Shown here: piece after piece, positions 8,423 through 16,908 of the stretch | How the letters are laid out: each line of letters starts with the position of its first letter | Position numbering within the stretch: position 1 is the first letter of the stretch | Source: Legionella lytica | Lineage (GTDB): Bacteria > Pseudomonadota > Gammaproteobacteria > Legionellales > Legionellaceae | Direction: 5' to 3' | Assembly (NCBI RefSeq): GCF_023921225.1 | Contig: NZ_CP071527.1 | Coordinates: 446,501-510,500 of the forward strand | DNA: 64,000 bases | The notes under the pieces: generated by a model | What the model saw: only the letters and a program-made list of their open reading frames with translations | What the model was told of the DNA's origin: nothing | The model's database searches: none | Program-made: the position numbers and the translations under genes

Positions 8423-8767
8423 ATGGAACGAACTATTAGTCAATGTATGGGCATCATCTCTGCAAGTATGAATGCCAAGTTTTATTTGAATGACCGATTT
8501 GTAAGTTATGACGAAGTGTTTGCAGAGACTGGTTTATTACCTGCAATTGCCAAGCGAGCGGATCAGTTATGTTCTTTATGCTTAGGTTATGGCTTGGGTG
8601 CAACATTTGATGAGTCAGAAGGGGCTTTATTAGGGTTGCGTGTAGTTTTTGATGAAGTGACACCTAATGTTTTGCGTTTGTTGTGCATGACTGATGTAGT
8701 AAATGAATTAATTCAAGGCGGTCCAAGTAAAGATTATACCCCCTTGGATGAATTAATGTATGACTAA
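8423..8767 (+). CDS. icmS: Dot/Icm adaptor protein IcmS
   Basis: A small acidic cytoplasmic adaptor of 114 residues. With IcmW it binds effectors and the C-terminal tail of the coupling ATPase DotL/IcmO. The sequence keeps the almost invariant stretch LLPAIAKRADQLCSLCLGYG, then TPNVLRLLCMTDV and the tail GGPSKDYTPLDELMYD. It follows icmT by three bases. The tail motif reappears in the small gene at 7813-8022. Identification is secure; icmS is one of the best conserved genes of this locus. Confidence 0.96.
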   Translation: MERTISQCMGIISASMNAKFYLNDRFVSYDEVFAETGLLPAIAKRADQLCSLCLGYGLGATFDESEGALLGLRVVFDEVTPNVLRLLCMTDVVNELIQGGPSKDYTPLDELMYD

Positions 8768-8789
8768 GCGCGTCATTTTTAAGTGAATT

Positions 8790-8809
8790 GTAAAGAATTC
8801 GAAAGTAAA
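8790..8809 (+). promoter_or_regulatory. Candidate CpxR box upstream of the FIR gene
   Basis: GTAAA at 8790-8794 and GTAAA at 8805-8809, with GAAAG in between at 8801. This resembles the GTAAA tandem repeat bound by CpxR. CpxR is known to control icmR directly in L. pneumophila. A TATAAT at 8829-8834 lies 20 bases after the box, so the box would sit near -41, a usual place for an activator. Match to the consensus spacing is only fair. Confidence 0.5.
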
Positions 8810-8828
8810 TTGAAATTTGAGTTCACTT

Positions 8829-8834
8829 TATAAT
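8829..8834 (+). promoter_or_regulatory. TATAAT -10 element before the FIR gene
   Basis: A perfect -10 hexamer, 52 bases before the FIR start codon and just after the candidate CpxR box. A second, weaker TATAGG at 8856 could be the true -10. There is no good -35, as expected of an activator-dependent promoter. Confidence 0.4.
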
Positions 8835-8885
8835 TTGTTTTGTTAGACTCAGGTTATAGGTACAAGTTTTTTGAGGAGCAGTAAT

Positions 8886-9230
8886 ATGGCAGCTTTAGAT
8901 AAATATAGAATCACTCTTTTCCAAACTAGCGGTGTGACGTCTGCTAATAATGGACTGGCTTCTGTTAGTGCGATGGTTCCCATGACACCTGAAGATGCTC
9001 ATCGGATAGTAGTGAATCCACTTAATATTGCAAAAACACAGACAGAAAAGGCTGCGCATGTGCGAGCTGATTTTGAGCCTACTAAAAGGGCTGCTGAAGT
9101 CATAACTAACTGTTATAACAAAATAAATGCTGTTGTGAATAATAAAATTGAAGAGCAAATCACAGTGGAACAGGAATTCACCACTGAGGCAGATGAAGCA
9201 GTAGTGTCAACTCCTTCTTATAGAAGATAA
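8886..9230 (+). CDS. FIR protein, functional counterpart of IcmR
   Basis: A 114-residue protein in the hypervariable slot between icmS and icmQ. In Legionella each species group carries a different, non-homologous-looking FIR gene here; its product chaperones IcmQ and prevents IcmQ from making pores. I see no sequence similarity to L. pneumophila IcmR by eye. The protein is hydrophilic, with a probably helical middle (EKAAHVRADFEPTKRAAEVITNCYNKINAVVNNKIEEQI) broken here only by reading limits, and an acidic C-terminus. The start at 8886 has GAGGAG seven bases upstream. The call rests on position; the helix prediction agrees with known FIR architecture. Confidence 0.8.
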   Translation: MAALDKYRITLFQTSGVTSANNGLASVSAMVPMTPEDAHRIVVNPLNIAKTQTEKAAHVRADFEPTKRAAEVITNCYNKINAVVNNKIEEQITVEQEFTTEADEAVVSTPSYRR

Positions 9231-9255
9231 TGAAGTATTGTTCGTGGCTTAATTC

Positions 9256-9272
9256 GAGAGGTTATACCTCTC
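9256..9272 (+). other. Small hairpin before icmQ
   Basis: GAGAGG-TTATA-CCTCTC forms a six-base stem just before icmQ. Its GAGAGG arm is the only Shine-Dalgarno-like sequence near the icmQ start but is about 20 bases from the ATG. It could influence icmQ translation relative to the FIR gene. Confidence 0.35.
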
Positions 9273-9279
9273 ATTAGAT

Positions 9280-9876
9280 ATGAGTGTTGGTGTTATGAAA
9301 GAGGTGCTCTCAGATCAACAAAATGAAGCGATTCTCCAAGCCTTGGACGAAGCCATTAACAATGGCCCCTGGGAGGAGTCTAATTTCTTACGTGCCATTG
9401 GTAAAAATTTAAATCACATTCGTGAAAATTTTGTGAATCAGCTAGGTACGCGTACTAAAGCACAAATACAAGCTGAAACTCAATTAGCAAATCGTATGGC
9501 ATTAAGAAGTGGACAGCAAGAAGTGTTTGTTTCGCTTTATTCGGCGGATGGTTCAAACATCCAGTCTTGGGAGCGTATTGTTGCTAATTTACCACGACAA
9601 ATGATTTCGCGCCCTATCTATGCCTCTGAAGAGCATGTCAAAGCAATCATAAAAACTAAAGAAAACAAGATCAATGAAGCTTATTTAGGTATTTTTATTA
9701 ATCAAAGTGGTGTCATTGCTCTTCCTCCTGATAAAGCCTTATCCGATAAGCTAGGTAATCTTTTATTGACTTTGAAGGATAGGACTCTAGATCTAGATAA
9801 TATTAGTCGTTTTGTACACGTGTCTGGCGTATATCACTATGATCGTGGCCGTTTACTTAAGGAAGCATCGGCTTAA
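9280..9876 (+). CDS. icmQ: Dot/Icm protein IcmQ
   Basis: Cytoplasmic and membrane-active Dot/Icm component. In L. pneumophila its N-terminal helices bind IcmR and insert in membranes, and its C-terminal domain has an ADP-ribosyltransferase-like fold that binds NAD. The sequence has the family N-terminus (QQNEAILQALDEAINNGPW, SNFLRAIGKNL) and the C-terminal region ending in VYHYDRGRLLKE. The ATG at 9280 gives 198 residues. The in-frame ATG at 9295 (MKEVLSDQQ) would give 193 and matches the L. pneumophila N-terminus better; neither has a good ribosome site. The partner is the FIR protein 49 bases upstream. Confidence 0.92.
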   Translation: MSVGVMKEVLSDQQNEAILQALDEAINNGPWEESNFLRAIGKNLNHIRENFVNQLGTRTKAQIQAETQLANRMALRSGQQEVFVSLYSADGSNIQSWERIVANLPRQMISRPIYASEEHVKAIIKTKENKINEAYLGIFINQSGVIALPPDKALSDKLGNLLLTLKDRTLDLDNISRFVHVSGVYHYDRGRLLKEASA

Positions 9877-10052
9877 GTAATGAAACATACCCTGTCTCCT
9901 GACCCAACACTGGCTTTTGGTGTGGCTTGATACTTGTTGGGCTATGGGCCTTACCTGCAATAAATTCTTAACTTTATGGCTGTGAGAGCGGGGGACAAGG
10001 GAACTAAATCATTTTCCCTTTGATTTTCTCGCAAAAATGCCTCAGAGCAGTA

Positions 10053-10058
10053 TATACT
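10053..10058 (+). promoter_or_regulatory. TATACT -10 element of icmP-icmO
   Basis: TATACT in GTATATACTTG, 33 bases before the icmP ATG, in a 214-bp gap after icmQ. It is the same hexamer described as the -10 element of icm promoters and matches the one before icmT. It marks icmPO as a separate transcription unit from icmT-icmS-fir-icmQ. Confidence 0.6.
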
Positions 10059-10090
10059 TGAATTAATGAAACTAAGATAAGTACGTATTA

Positions 10091-11221
10091 ATGGCTCAAC
10101 AATCGCAACAACAAAACACCGATAGCGGCATGGCTCCCGTATGGATTACGGTGCTGCTGTTTATTACGGTATTCCTGGTTTGGAAAACAGGGCATCAATA
10201 TATCGTGATGTTTGTTTTTCAAATAAATATCTTACAAGCGAAATTAGTTAACCTGTTCATTCATAGTGAGCAATTAACCAGTTTAATCTATCTGATGCAA
10301 ACAATAGATCCCAATGCCGTAGACTGGGATCAGCTTGTGGATACCACGCGTGCTGTTGGAGATTTTATGCGTTATCCCGTCGTTCTGGGCTTAGGGGTGA
10401 TGGCTATCGTTCTTTATCAATCTAATCTTAAATTGAAATACCGCAAAGCCCATGATATGAAGTCCTTACGCGCCCAGGAACAATTTAATTGGCCAGCAAT
10501 TATGCCAGTAGTTAAAGAAGATTTAGTGAGCCAGGATGTTAATGTGGGCCCTTGGGCAATGGCGTTAACCCCTATGGAGTTCGCTCGTAAATACCATTTA
10601 TTAAAAAAAGATGATGCTCTGTTGGATAATCCTGTGCCCGGCATGGAAATGACTGCAGGGGTCCGACGAGGTGATGCAAAGCGTGTCTTTACCTTACAGT
10701 TAGGTCCTTATTGGGATGGATTTGAGCATTGTTCGCCACAGGCTTATGCTTTGGCTGGTGTATTTATGGCGCGTTTAAATCGTGACCGTGATGCAGCAAA
10801 TAACATCTTATCTGTATTAGACCGTACTTTTGTTGAAGGAAAGCCTGATTTCTCGGTGGCTAGACCTGTAGTAGAAAAGTACAAAAATACGGAAGAGATC
10901 CAAGAATTAATTGGAAAACATGCCTATACTTTAACTGTACTGGCTTCATTGCTGGAGAAGGCTCGGCAAGACGGGGTTGTTCCCAGTTCCGAATTTTTAT
11001 GGTTAAAACCCGTTGACAGACGATTGTGGTATATGTTGAATTGTGTAGGCAGACAAACACCCTATGCGGAAGTTGCAGGTGCTTTTGCTCATTGGCGTGC
11101 AGAGAAAGAAATGGGGCGACGTTCTTTAGTGCCAATGATTGATGAAGCAATTAGAGCTTTAGAGGTAGCAGTGAAAGAAGTTAAATTATCACCTCGTCAA
11201 ATGCAGGAGTTAGAACCATGA
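10091..11221 (+). CDS. icmP: Dot/Icm coupling-complex protein DotM/IcmP
   Basis: A 376-residue inner-membrane protein of the type IV coupling complex, partner of DotL. The N-terminus has hydrophobic segments (VWITVLLFITVFLVW, and YPVVLGLGVMAIVLY near residue 100) followed by a large cytoplasmic domain. In L. pneumophila that domain carries basic patches that read acidic Glu-rich effector signals. Length equals that of L. pneumophila DotM. It overlaps icmO by four bases (ATGA), so the two are translationally coupled. The ribosome site is weak. Confidence 0.95.
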   Translation: MAQQSQQQNTDSGMAPVWITVLLFITVFLVWKTGHQYIVMFVFQINILQAKLVNLFIHSEQLTSLIYLMQTIDPNAVDWDQLVDTTRAVGDFMRYPVVLGLGVMAIVLYQSNLKLKYRKAHDMKSLRAQEQFNWPAIMPVVKEDLVSQDVNVGPWAMALTPMEFARKYHLLKKDDALLDNPVPGMEMTAGVRRGDAKRVFTLQLGPYWDGFEHCSPQAYALAGVFMARLNRDRDAANNILSVLDRTFVEGKPDFSVARPVVEKYKNTEEIQELIGKHAYTLTVLASLLEKARQDGVVPSSEFLWLKPVDRRLWYMLNCVGRQTPYAEVAGAFAHWRAEKEMGRRSLVPMIDEAIRALEVAVKEVKLSPRQMQELEP

Positions 11222-13569
11222 TGCGTGGTATTGAGTCTCGTCATGAAGTAGATCCTACCCTCCTCCTTAGGGACACGCGAACCCTAACGCAGAGGATGGC
11301 GGATTTTTTTGCTGATCCGACAAACGTTTCGATTATTCTCTTTTCCCTGGCTGCCGCATCATTCTATATTTCAGAAGTGGCAACTTTATTAATGATCATT
11401 GGAGGAGGAGCCTTTGCTTACAGTTATACACGCAAGCAAAAACTTCCTTTTAGACTGCCACTCATTTCTAGAGTAAAAGATTACAATGACATGAAGCCTG
11501 GCGTAAATAAGCCCAATACTGCGCGAGGCATCGCTTTTTTTGGTAATGACCGTAAAAGTGGAGAAGAGTTGTGGTTTGCCAACGATGATATGCGTACTCA
11601 CGCGTTGATTTTCGGTTCAACCGGTAGTGGTAAAACAGAATGTTTAGTTTCTCTTGCTTATAATGCCTTGGTTCAAGGTAGTGGTTTTATTTATGTGGAT
11701 GGAAAAGGGGATAACTCGCTTTATGCGAAGGTCTTTTCCATGGTTCGTAGTATGGGGCGCGAAGATGATTTATTGCTGATTAACTTCATGACTGGTGCGC
11801 GAGATATTGTTGGTCCTCAGGAAAAAAGATTATCGAATACACTTAATCCATTTTGTCAGGGCTCTTCCAGTATGTTAACGCAGCTGGTGGTGAGCTTGAT
11901 GGGTTCTTCCCAACAAGGCGGCGATGGCGATATGTGGAAAGGCCGTGCGATCGCATTCGTTGAAGCCTTAATGCGTTTATTAGTTTACATGCGCGATGAA
12001 GGTGCAATTCTTCTTGATGCGAACAGTATTCGTAACTATTTTGACTTAACCCGATTGGAATCAATTGTGGTTGACAAAGTCTTTCCACGTGATGATATGG
12101 AAAGTGTCAACATTGAACAGGTTCCAAAATTGGTTACTGACCCATTACGTAACTACTTGAATACCTTGCCTGGTTACAATAAAGAGAAAAAAGGGAAACA
12201 AGTATCGCAAGTATTAGAGCAACATGGTTTCATCACCATGCAGCTCGTACGAAGCTTCTCTTCTTTGGCTGATACTTATGGACACATCATTCGTACTAAC
12301 TTGGCAGAGGTAGATTTTAAAGATGTGATCTTGAATCGCAGAATTTTGGTTGTGTTATTACCTGCACTAGAAAAATCTCCTGATGAGTTGGCAAACCTCG
12401 GTAAGATTATTGTGTCTTCCTTAAAAGCTATGATGGCAGCAGGTTTGGGGGAAGATGTTGAAGGGGATTACCGCGATGTTATCTTAAGAAAGCCTACTAA
12501 TGCACCTACACCTTATATGTGTATTCTTGATGAGTACGGATATTATGCAGTGCAAGGTTTTGCGGTGGTGCCTGCTCAGGCGCGTTCTCTTGGATTCTCT
12601 GCGATTTTTGCAGGGCAAGATTTGCCTGCATTCCAAAAAGCTTCTAAAGAAGAGGCAGCATCCATCGGTGCAAATACCAACATTAAAATTTGTATGAAAC
12701 TGGAAGACCCTACCGAAACGTGGGACTTCTTTACCAAAACTGCGGGTGAGGCTTATGTGACTAAGGTGGACTCATTCCAGGCTAAAGAAAATACGATGTC
12801 CAACAGTTATGCGGATAGCAAGAGCTCTTCATTTGAAAAAAGAGCCCGGGTAGACCTTTTGGACCTTAAAGAGCAAACCGAGGGTGAGGCGCATATATTC
12901 TTCAAATCAAAAATTGTACGTGCTCGCATGTTTTATGCGAACCCCAAACCAGTTAAGCAATTAAAAATTAACCAGTTCTTAAAAGTTGAGCCGCCAGCAG
13001 GTGAATATTTAGTGAAGTTGCAAAAGCAATTAGCTTCATTCCAATCTATTATTGAAAGTGGTGATTTGACGATTAATAAGACGGCTGATAGCGAAGAAAT
13101 TACCCTCATAAGTAAGCTATTACGTGAATCTACCGTAATAGAGCCTATTGAGCGCGGTGTAACAGCTTTAATTGCATTCCACAATTTTAATGAGCCAGAG
13201 CCGGTTGAGGAATTAATCGAGGAAGAGGTCGAAGGCGCCTTAACCATATTTAGCCCATTACGTGTCAACGTTGGAGATCCTCCGTTATTAGTCCGCGATA
13301 AAGAAAGTTTCTCTGAATCATTATTACCGATTAATGAAACCCGCAATCAAATGATGACGATTGAGCGATTATCGGGGGCTAAAGATAAATATGCTGGTAC
13401 CGTTGCTAATGAGTTAATTAAAGACTTCCAGTTGGCAACTAGTTATCCGCCTGAAGAACGTGACTTTATCGATCCGCAAACATTAACAGATATTGTAAAA
13501 GATCTCGCTGTTAAATTTGCAAGTGAACGTGATAAAGTGAATAAAAAGAATGAGGAAGGATTAGAATAA
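11218..13569 (+). CDS. icmO: Type IV coupling ATPase DotL/IcmO
   Basis: The VirD4-like ATPase that receives Dot/Icm substrates at the inner membrane, 783 residues. Two membrane segments lie near residues 36-70. The Walker A motif GSTGSGKT is at residues 133-140, and the Walker B region contains CILDEYGYYAV near 435-445. The acidic C-terminal part (after about residue 650) is the region that in L. pneumophila binds IcmS, IcmW, LvgA and DotN. The start overlaps icmP by four bases. A 34-bp perfect palindrome 14 bases after the stop ends the operon. Confidence 0.97.
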   Translation: MMRGIESRHEVDPTLLLRDTRTLTQRMADFFADPTNVSIILFSLAAASFYISEVATLLMIIGGGAFAYSYTRKQKLPFRLPLISRVKDYNDMKPGVNKPNTARGIAFFGNDRKSGEELWFANDDMRTHALIFGSTGSGKTECLVSLAYNALVQGSGFIYVDGKGDNSLYAKVFSMVRSMGREDDLLLINFMTGARDIVGPQEKRLSNTLNPFCQGSSSMLTQLVVSLMGSSQQGGDGDMWKGRAIAFVEALMRLLVYMRDEGAILLDANSIRNYFDLTRLESIVVDKVFPRDDMESVNIEQVPKLVTDPLRNYLNTLPGYNKEKKGKQVSQVLEQHGFITMQLVRSFSSLADTYGHIIRTNLAEVDFKDVILNRRILVVLLPALEKSPDELANLGKIIVSSLKAMMAAGLGEDVEGDYRDVILRKPTNAPTPYMCILDEYGYYAVQGFAVVPAQARSLGFSAIFAGQDLPAFQKASKEEAASIGANTNIKICMKLEDPTETWDFFTKTAGEAYVTKVDSFQAKENTMSNSYADSKSSSFEKRARVDLLDLKEQTEGEAHIFFKSKIVRARMFYANPKPVKQLKINQFLKVEPPAGEYLVKLQKQLASFQSIIESGDLTINKTADSEEITLISKLLRESTVIEPIERGVTALIAFHNFNEPEPVEELIEEEVEGALTIFSPLRVNVGDPPLLVRDKESFSESLLPINETRNQMMTIERLSGAKDKYAGTVANELIKDFQLATSYPPEERDFIDPQTLTDIVKDLAVKFASERDKVNKKNEEGLE

Positions 13570-13582
13570 ACTTCGAGTCAAT

Positions 13583-13616
13583 AGTCTAACCTGGTTGCTA
13601 GCAACCAGGTTAGACT
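13583..13616. terminator. 34-bp perfect CCTGGTTG palindrome after icmO
   Basis: Arms AGTCTAACCTGGTTGC (13583-13598) and exact complement (13601-13616) around TA. It lies 14 bases beyond the icmO stop and 45 bases beyond the 3' end of the opposing transporter gene, so it can terminate both. The core is shared with 4393-4416 and 58128-58147. Confidence 0.7.
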
Positions 13617-13660
13617 TTAATGGTAACCCAATATGATTGGAGTTGGCGTGAACCTTTATG

Positions 13661-15118
13661 TTAGGCCTCAACAACCGCCTGATTAATAAATGTTTTAATT
13701 TTTCGAGAAATCAAAAATAAAAATACCGCCCCAGCTAAAGCCCATATCCCCAATTGCTCAAAAATAGGCAAGTAGCTCTCATTGGCAAGGTTTGGTGTAT
13801 GAGCTTGATTCTTTACCATTTCATTCGCGAAATAATGCGACAAAGAGGCTGCTGCACCTGCAACCAGCATCCATGAACCCATCATTAGACCTTGTAAATG
13901 TAAGGGCGCAATACGGCCAATCATTGCATAGCCTACAGGTGCAATAAGCAATTCTGAAATTCCTTGAAAAATAAAATAAAAGATAACCCACGATAGACTT
14001 ATCAACCCATCAGGCCTTGAGAAATAGATTCCGCAGGCAAGAGCAAAAAAGGATAGGCCCAATAGAATAAAACCACAGGCGAATTGCACGGAAACGGAAA
14101 AATTAAATCTAGTTTGCAGAGAGCTGATGGTGAGGGATAGTATCGGGGCACAGATAATAATGACCAATGGGTTAATATTTAAGAGCCATTGAGTGGCAAC
14201 TTCATAGCCGAGAAGATGGCGATCCGTATTATTTTTAATAAAGAGAATCACACCCATTGGGCCTGTAAAATAAATCATCCAGAAGAGTACGGAAACGAGC
14301 GCTAGGAGTAAATAAGCCATAATACGCTCTTTATCTTTTGGATATTTTTGGCGAACTCCGAGATAGAGAATAGCTAAAAACATCAGCGAGCTGATGGTGA
14401 TAACTAAGTTATTGCTTAACTCTGTTGCTTTAAAAAAAAGCATGAGGAGTGGGATGCAACACAGCGTAAGCACAGCTCCTATTAAATTGTTTCTTAATCG
14501 CCGCGATGCATTTACTTGTGCTAAGGGGGTGGTTATATCCGCTAAAACTGACCAATAACGTAAGATAAAGAATATCGTTAGTGCGTCCATTAGAATCGCA
14601 ATATAAAAGAGGCCTTGATATTGATTGGTATAATCGAAGAATCCGCTTAATGTATATCCTGCACAAAAACCGATGCTCATCATCGCATAACTAAGAATAA
14701 AAGCCGTTTCTCTACGCTCATCCTCTGAGCTAAAACGCTGGGTAAGCATGTTGTTATAGCAGGTAAAACTAATACCACAACCTACTAAAAACATACTCAG
14801 ACTGAGAAATAGCAGGGATGTAGAGCAAGTTGCTAAAGCAAATAAGCCAAGAATTTCAATCAGGGATGCAAGTAGAAATAAGGCTCGATTACTTAATAGA
14901 CGTCCTCCCAATAGCCCACCAATCAATTGCAATACATAATTAAGTGCGAGAAAGAGGCCCACAATACTATTTGATAGTCGATGCTCTAGCTGTAATTGTT
15001 TGGTAAGAAACAAGGCAAGAGATGAATAAAGAGTAGCATAAGAAAATGTTGTAAACGCCTGCACAAAATAAAGCGCTATTATTCCCTGGGGCATATTGGT
15101 TACTATTTTTTTCATCAT
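13661..15118 (-). CDS. POT-like MFS transporter inserted within the Dot/Icm region
   Basis: A 485-residue inner-membrane transporter with 12 or more hydrophobic segments. The C-terminal block ISELLIAPVGYAMIGRIAP and LQGLMMGSWML is typical of proton-dependent oligopeptide (POT/PTR2) transporters. The usual ExxERF motif of TM1 is not intact (VQAFTTFSYATLYSS), so the substrate may differ. The start is uncertain: ATG codons at 15118 and 15115 and a TTG at 15142 are in frame, none with a good ribosome site. It runs against the icm genes between icmO and icmN, and it is not a known structural part of the secretion system. Confidence 0.75.
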   Translation of the reverse strand: MMKKIVTNMPQGIIALYFVQAFTTFSYATLYSSLALFLTKQLQLEHRLSNSIVGLFLALNYVLQLIGGLLGGRLLSNRALFLLASLIEILGLFALATCSTSLLFLSLSMFLVGCGISFTCYNNMLTQRFSSEDERRETAFILSYAMMSIGFCAGYTLSGFFDYTNQYQGLFYIAILMDALTIFFILRYWSVLADITTPLAQVNASRRLRNNLIGAVLTLCCIPLLMLFFKATELSNNLVITISSLMFLAILYLGVRQKYPKDKERIMAYLLLALVSVLFWMIYFTGPMGVILFIKNNTDRHLLGYEVATQWLLNINPLVIIICAPILSLTISSLQTRFNFSVSVQFACGFILLGLSFFALACGIYFSRPDGLISLSWVIFYFIFQGISELLIAPVGYAMIGRIAPLHLQGLMMGSWMLVAGAAASLSHYFANEMVKNQAHTPNLANESYLPIFEQLGIWALAGAVFLFLISRKIKTFINQAVVEA

Positions 15119-15377
15119 TGATTCATTAACTAGAGGAAGCAAAACTCTAACATTAAAAAGAGGTTTTGATAAATATTTTTACACATGTGATGCATAAATG
15201 GACTGAAATTAATAAAAAAAATGTTAAGACATAAATAAATATTTAAAAAAATAGCAATTTATTTGAATTCATTGTAACGTAATGATTTGTAAATTTATCT
15301 TAACCTTGGGTTAATAGACTTTTTGTCAATTACAGCCATCCGAAGTGGTTTTTATTTTGTAACATGAGGGATCAAAA

Positions 15378-15950
15378 GTGAGATCAATACTTACTAGGTA
15401 TATAGTCTGGCTAATTAGGGCTGTAGGAGCGATTGCCTTATGTATTATGATAGCTTCGTGTGGTCGAGACTATTGGGCTTTGCCCCCGGATTTACCCAGA
15501 GGTCCATGTAAAGATACTGGTGCTTGTGATACCACAATTATCAAGTACATGAAAAAATTTAATAAACATGGGGTGAAAGTAGTGAGTATTGGCCAAGACT
15601 ATATGGTTAGTATTCCTGCAACCTTTTTATTTCATCCGCAAACCCCCAACATTAAATGGCGTTCTTATAGGTTGCTTAATGATGTTGCAATATTTTTAAA
15701 ACAATTTCGCAAAATTTCAGTGTTTATAACCGGATACAGTAGTAAATATGGATCTCCAGCAAGGGAACGTGCGCTTACTTTGGCGCGCACTCGTGTGGTT
15801 AGTGAATATTTATGGTCTCAAGGTATTGATAGCCGTTTTATCTTTACCCAAGGTTTAGGAAGTGATAAACCAATTATTGCATACCCGCTTGGTGGTGATT
15901 ATTCTGCCAATGCGCGAATAGAAATTACCTTTAGGCGAGCAGCGGGTTAG
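15378..15950 (+). CDS. icmN: Dot/Icm outer-membrane lipoprotein DotK/IcmN
   Basis: A 190-residue lipoprotein of the Dot/Icm outer-membrane complex (also called LphA). The signal peptide ends in the lipobox IASC, with the lipidated cysteine at residue 28. The C-terminal half is an OmpA-like peptidoglycan-binding domain (VFITGYSSKYGSPARERALTLAR would be the core; ITGYSS and RARVVSEYL-type spacing are visible), ending NARIEITFR. The start is GTG at 15378 with GAGGG seven bases upstream. It begins a long run of genes through icmD. Confidence 0.93.
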   Translation: MRSILTRYIVWLIRAVGAIALCIMIASCGRDYWALPPDLPRGPCKDTGACDTTIIKYMKKFNKHGVKVVSIGQDYMVSIPATFLFHPQTPNIKWRSYRLLNDVAIFLKQFRKISVFITGYSSKYGSPARERALTLARTRVVSEYLWSQGIDSRFIFTQGLGSDKPIIAYPLGGDYSANARIEITFRRAAG

Positions 15951-15958
15951 GAGCAAAG

Positions 15959-16243
15959 ATGAATCGTGAAGGTTGGGCCTTAATTAAAGGAAACAAAAGT
16001 TTTAATGTTAATGTTTTCCGACGGGGTTTAATTTCCGTAATTGTTTCTTTAGTATTGAGTTGTATTTTGGGTTTGTTAATGTTTTATGTCTATCTAACTG
16101 AACCCGAACGAGATTTTTACGCTACCAGTGGGGTGACTCCTCCAATAAAACTTGCCCCTATGTTAGCTGCGAATATGTCATCACAGGCGTTGTTACCTCC
16201 GGATCCGCCAACTGATGAGGAAGAAAAACTGATACCGCAATAA
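15959..16243 (+). CDS. icmM: Dot/Icm protein DotJ/IcmM
   Basis: A 94-residue inner-membrane protein, a shortened paralogue of DotI/IcmL that forms a complex with it. One membrane segment (LISVIVSLVLSCILGLLMFYV) follows a basic N-terminus; the periplasmic part is short and ends in a Pro/Asp/Glu-rich tail. FYATSG after the membrane segment parallels FATSING in IcmL. TAGGAG precedes the ATG, eight bases after icmN. Length equals L. pneumophila IcmM. Confidence 0.93.
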   Translation: MNREGWALIKGNKSFNVNVFRRGLISVIVSLVLSCILGLLMFYVYLTEPERDFYATSGVTPPIKLAPMLAANMSSQALLPPDPPTDEEEKLIPQ

Positions 16244-16266
16244 GCACAATAACAGTAGAGGATATT

Positions 16267-16908
16267 ATGGCTGAAGATGCCTTAACAGTCGTTACATTAA
16301 GAAATAAATTTTATAAGGATAGCCAGAGAAAGGTAATGCTTGCTTTGCTCGTTGCATTATTGGTTAACCTGGTGTTGGCTTCCATGTTGGTTTACATGTT
16401 GACACATCCTCCTGCGCCTAGATATTTTGCTACCAGTATTAATGGTCGGATTACGCCTTTGTTCCCATTAAATGAGCCAAACCAATCTGACTCAGCAGTA
16501 TTGCAATGGGCGAACCAGGCTGCTATTGCTGCATTTACATACAATTTTGTGAATTACCGAGATGAGTTGCAAGCGTCATCAGGGTTTTTCACCGCAGAAG
16601 GCTGGGATCAATTCCTTAATGCCTTACAACAATCGAATAACCTCGATGCGGTTAAGGCAAAAAAATTGATTGTCTCTGCGGTAGCAACTAGAGCACCGAT
16701 TATTCTGCAGAAAGGGGTTTTAAATGGTAGTTACTCATGGCGCGTGCAAATGCCAATCCTAGTAACTTATCAGAGTGCCAGCGAATTTACGCAACAAAAT
16801 AATGTGGTGACTATGTTAATCACCCGAGTCTCGACTTTGAATTCTCCTAGAGGAATTGGTATATCACAGTTTGTTGTTGGACCTGCCAGTGGTGGAGTTT
16901 CTCAATGA
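16267..16908 (+). CDS. icmL: Dot/Icm inner-membrane protein DotI/IcmL
   Basis: A 213-residue VirB8-like protein of the secretion-system inner membrane. After a short cytoplasmic part comes one membrane segment (LALLVALLVNLVLASMLVYML), then a periplasmic domain with YFATSINGRITPLFPLNEPN and the family end GIGISQFVVGPA. The spacing to icmM is 23 bases with a GAGGATATT ribosome site, and it overlaps icmK by four bases. Conservation across the genus is high, and identity is secure. Confidence 0.96.
   Translation: MAEDALTVVTLRNKFYKDSQRKVMLALLVALLVNLVLASMLVYMLTHPPAPRYFATSINGRITPLFPLNEPNQSDSAVLQWANQAAIAAFTYNFVNYRDELQASSGFFTAEGWDQFLNALQQSNNLDAVKAKKLIVSAVATRAPIILQKGVLNGSYSWRVQMPILVTYQSASEFTQQNNVVTMLITRVSTLNSPRGIGISQFVVGPASGGVSQ

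Noticed and set aside
12933..13346. 137-codon minus-strand frame inside icmO
   Set aside because: Lies wholly in a secure gene; composition is a shadow of that gene.
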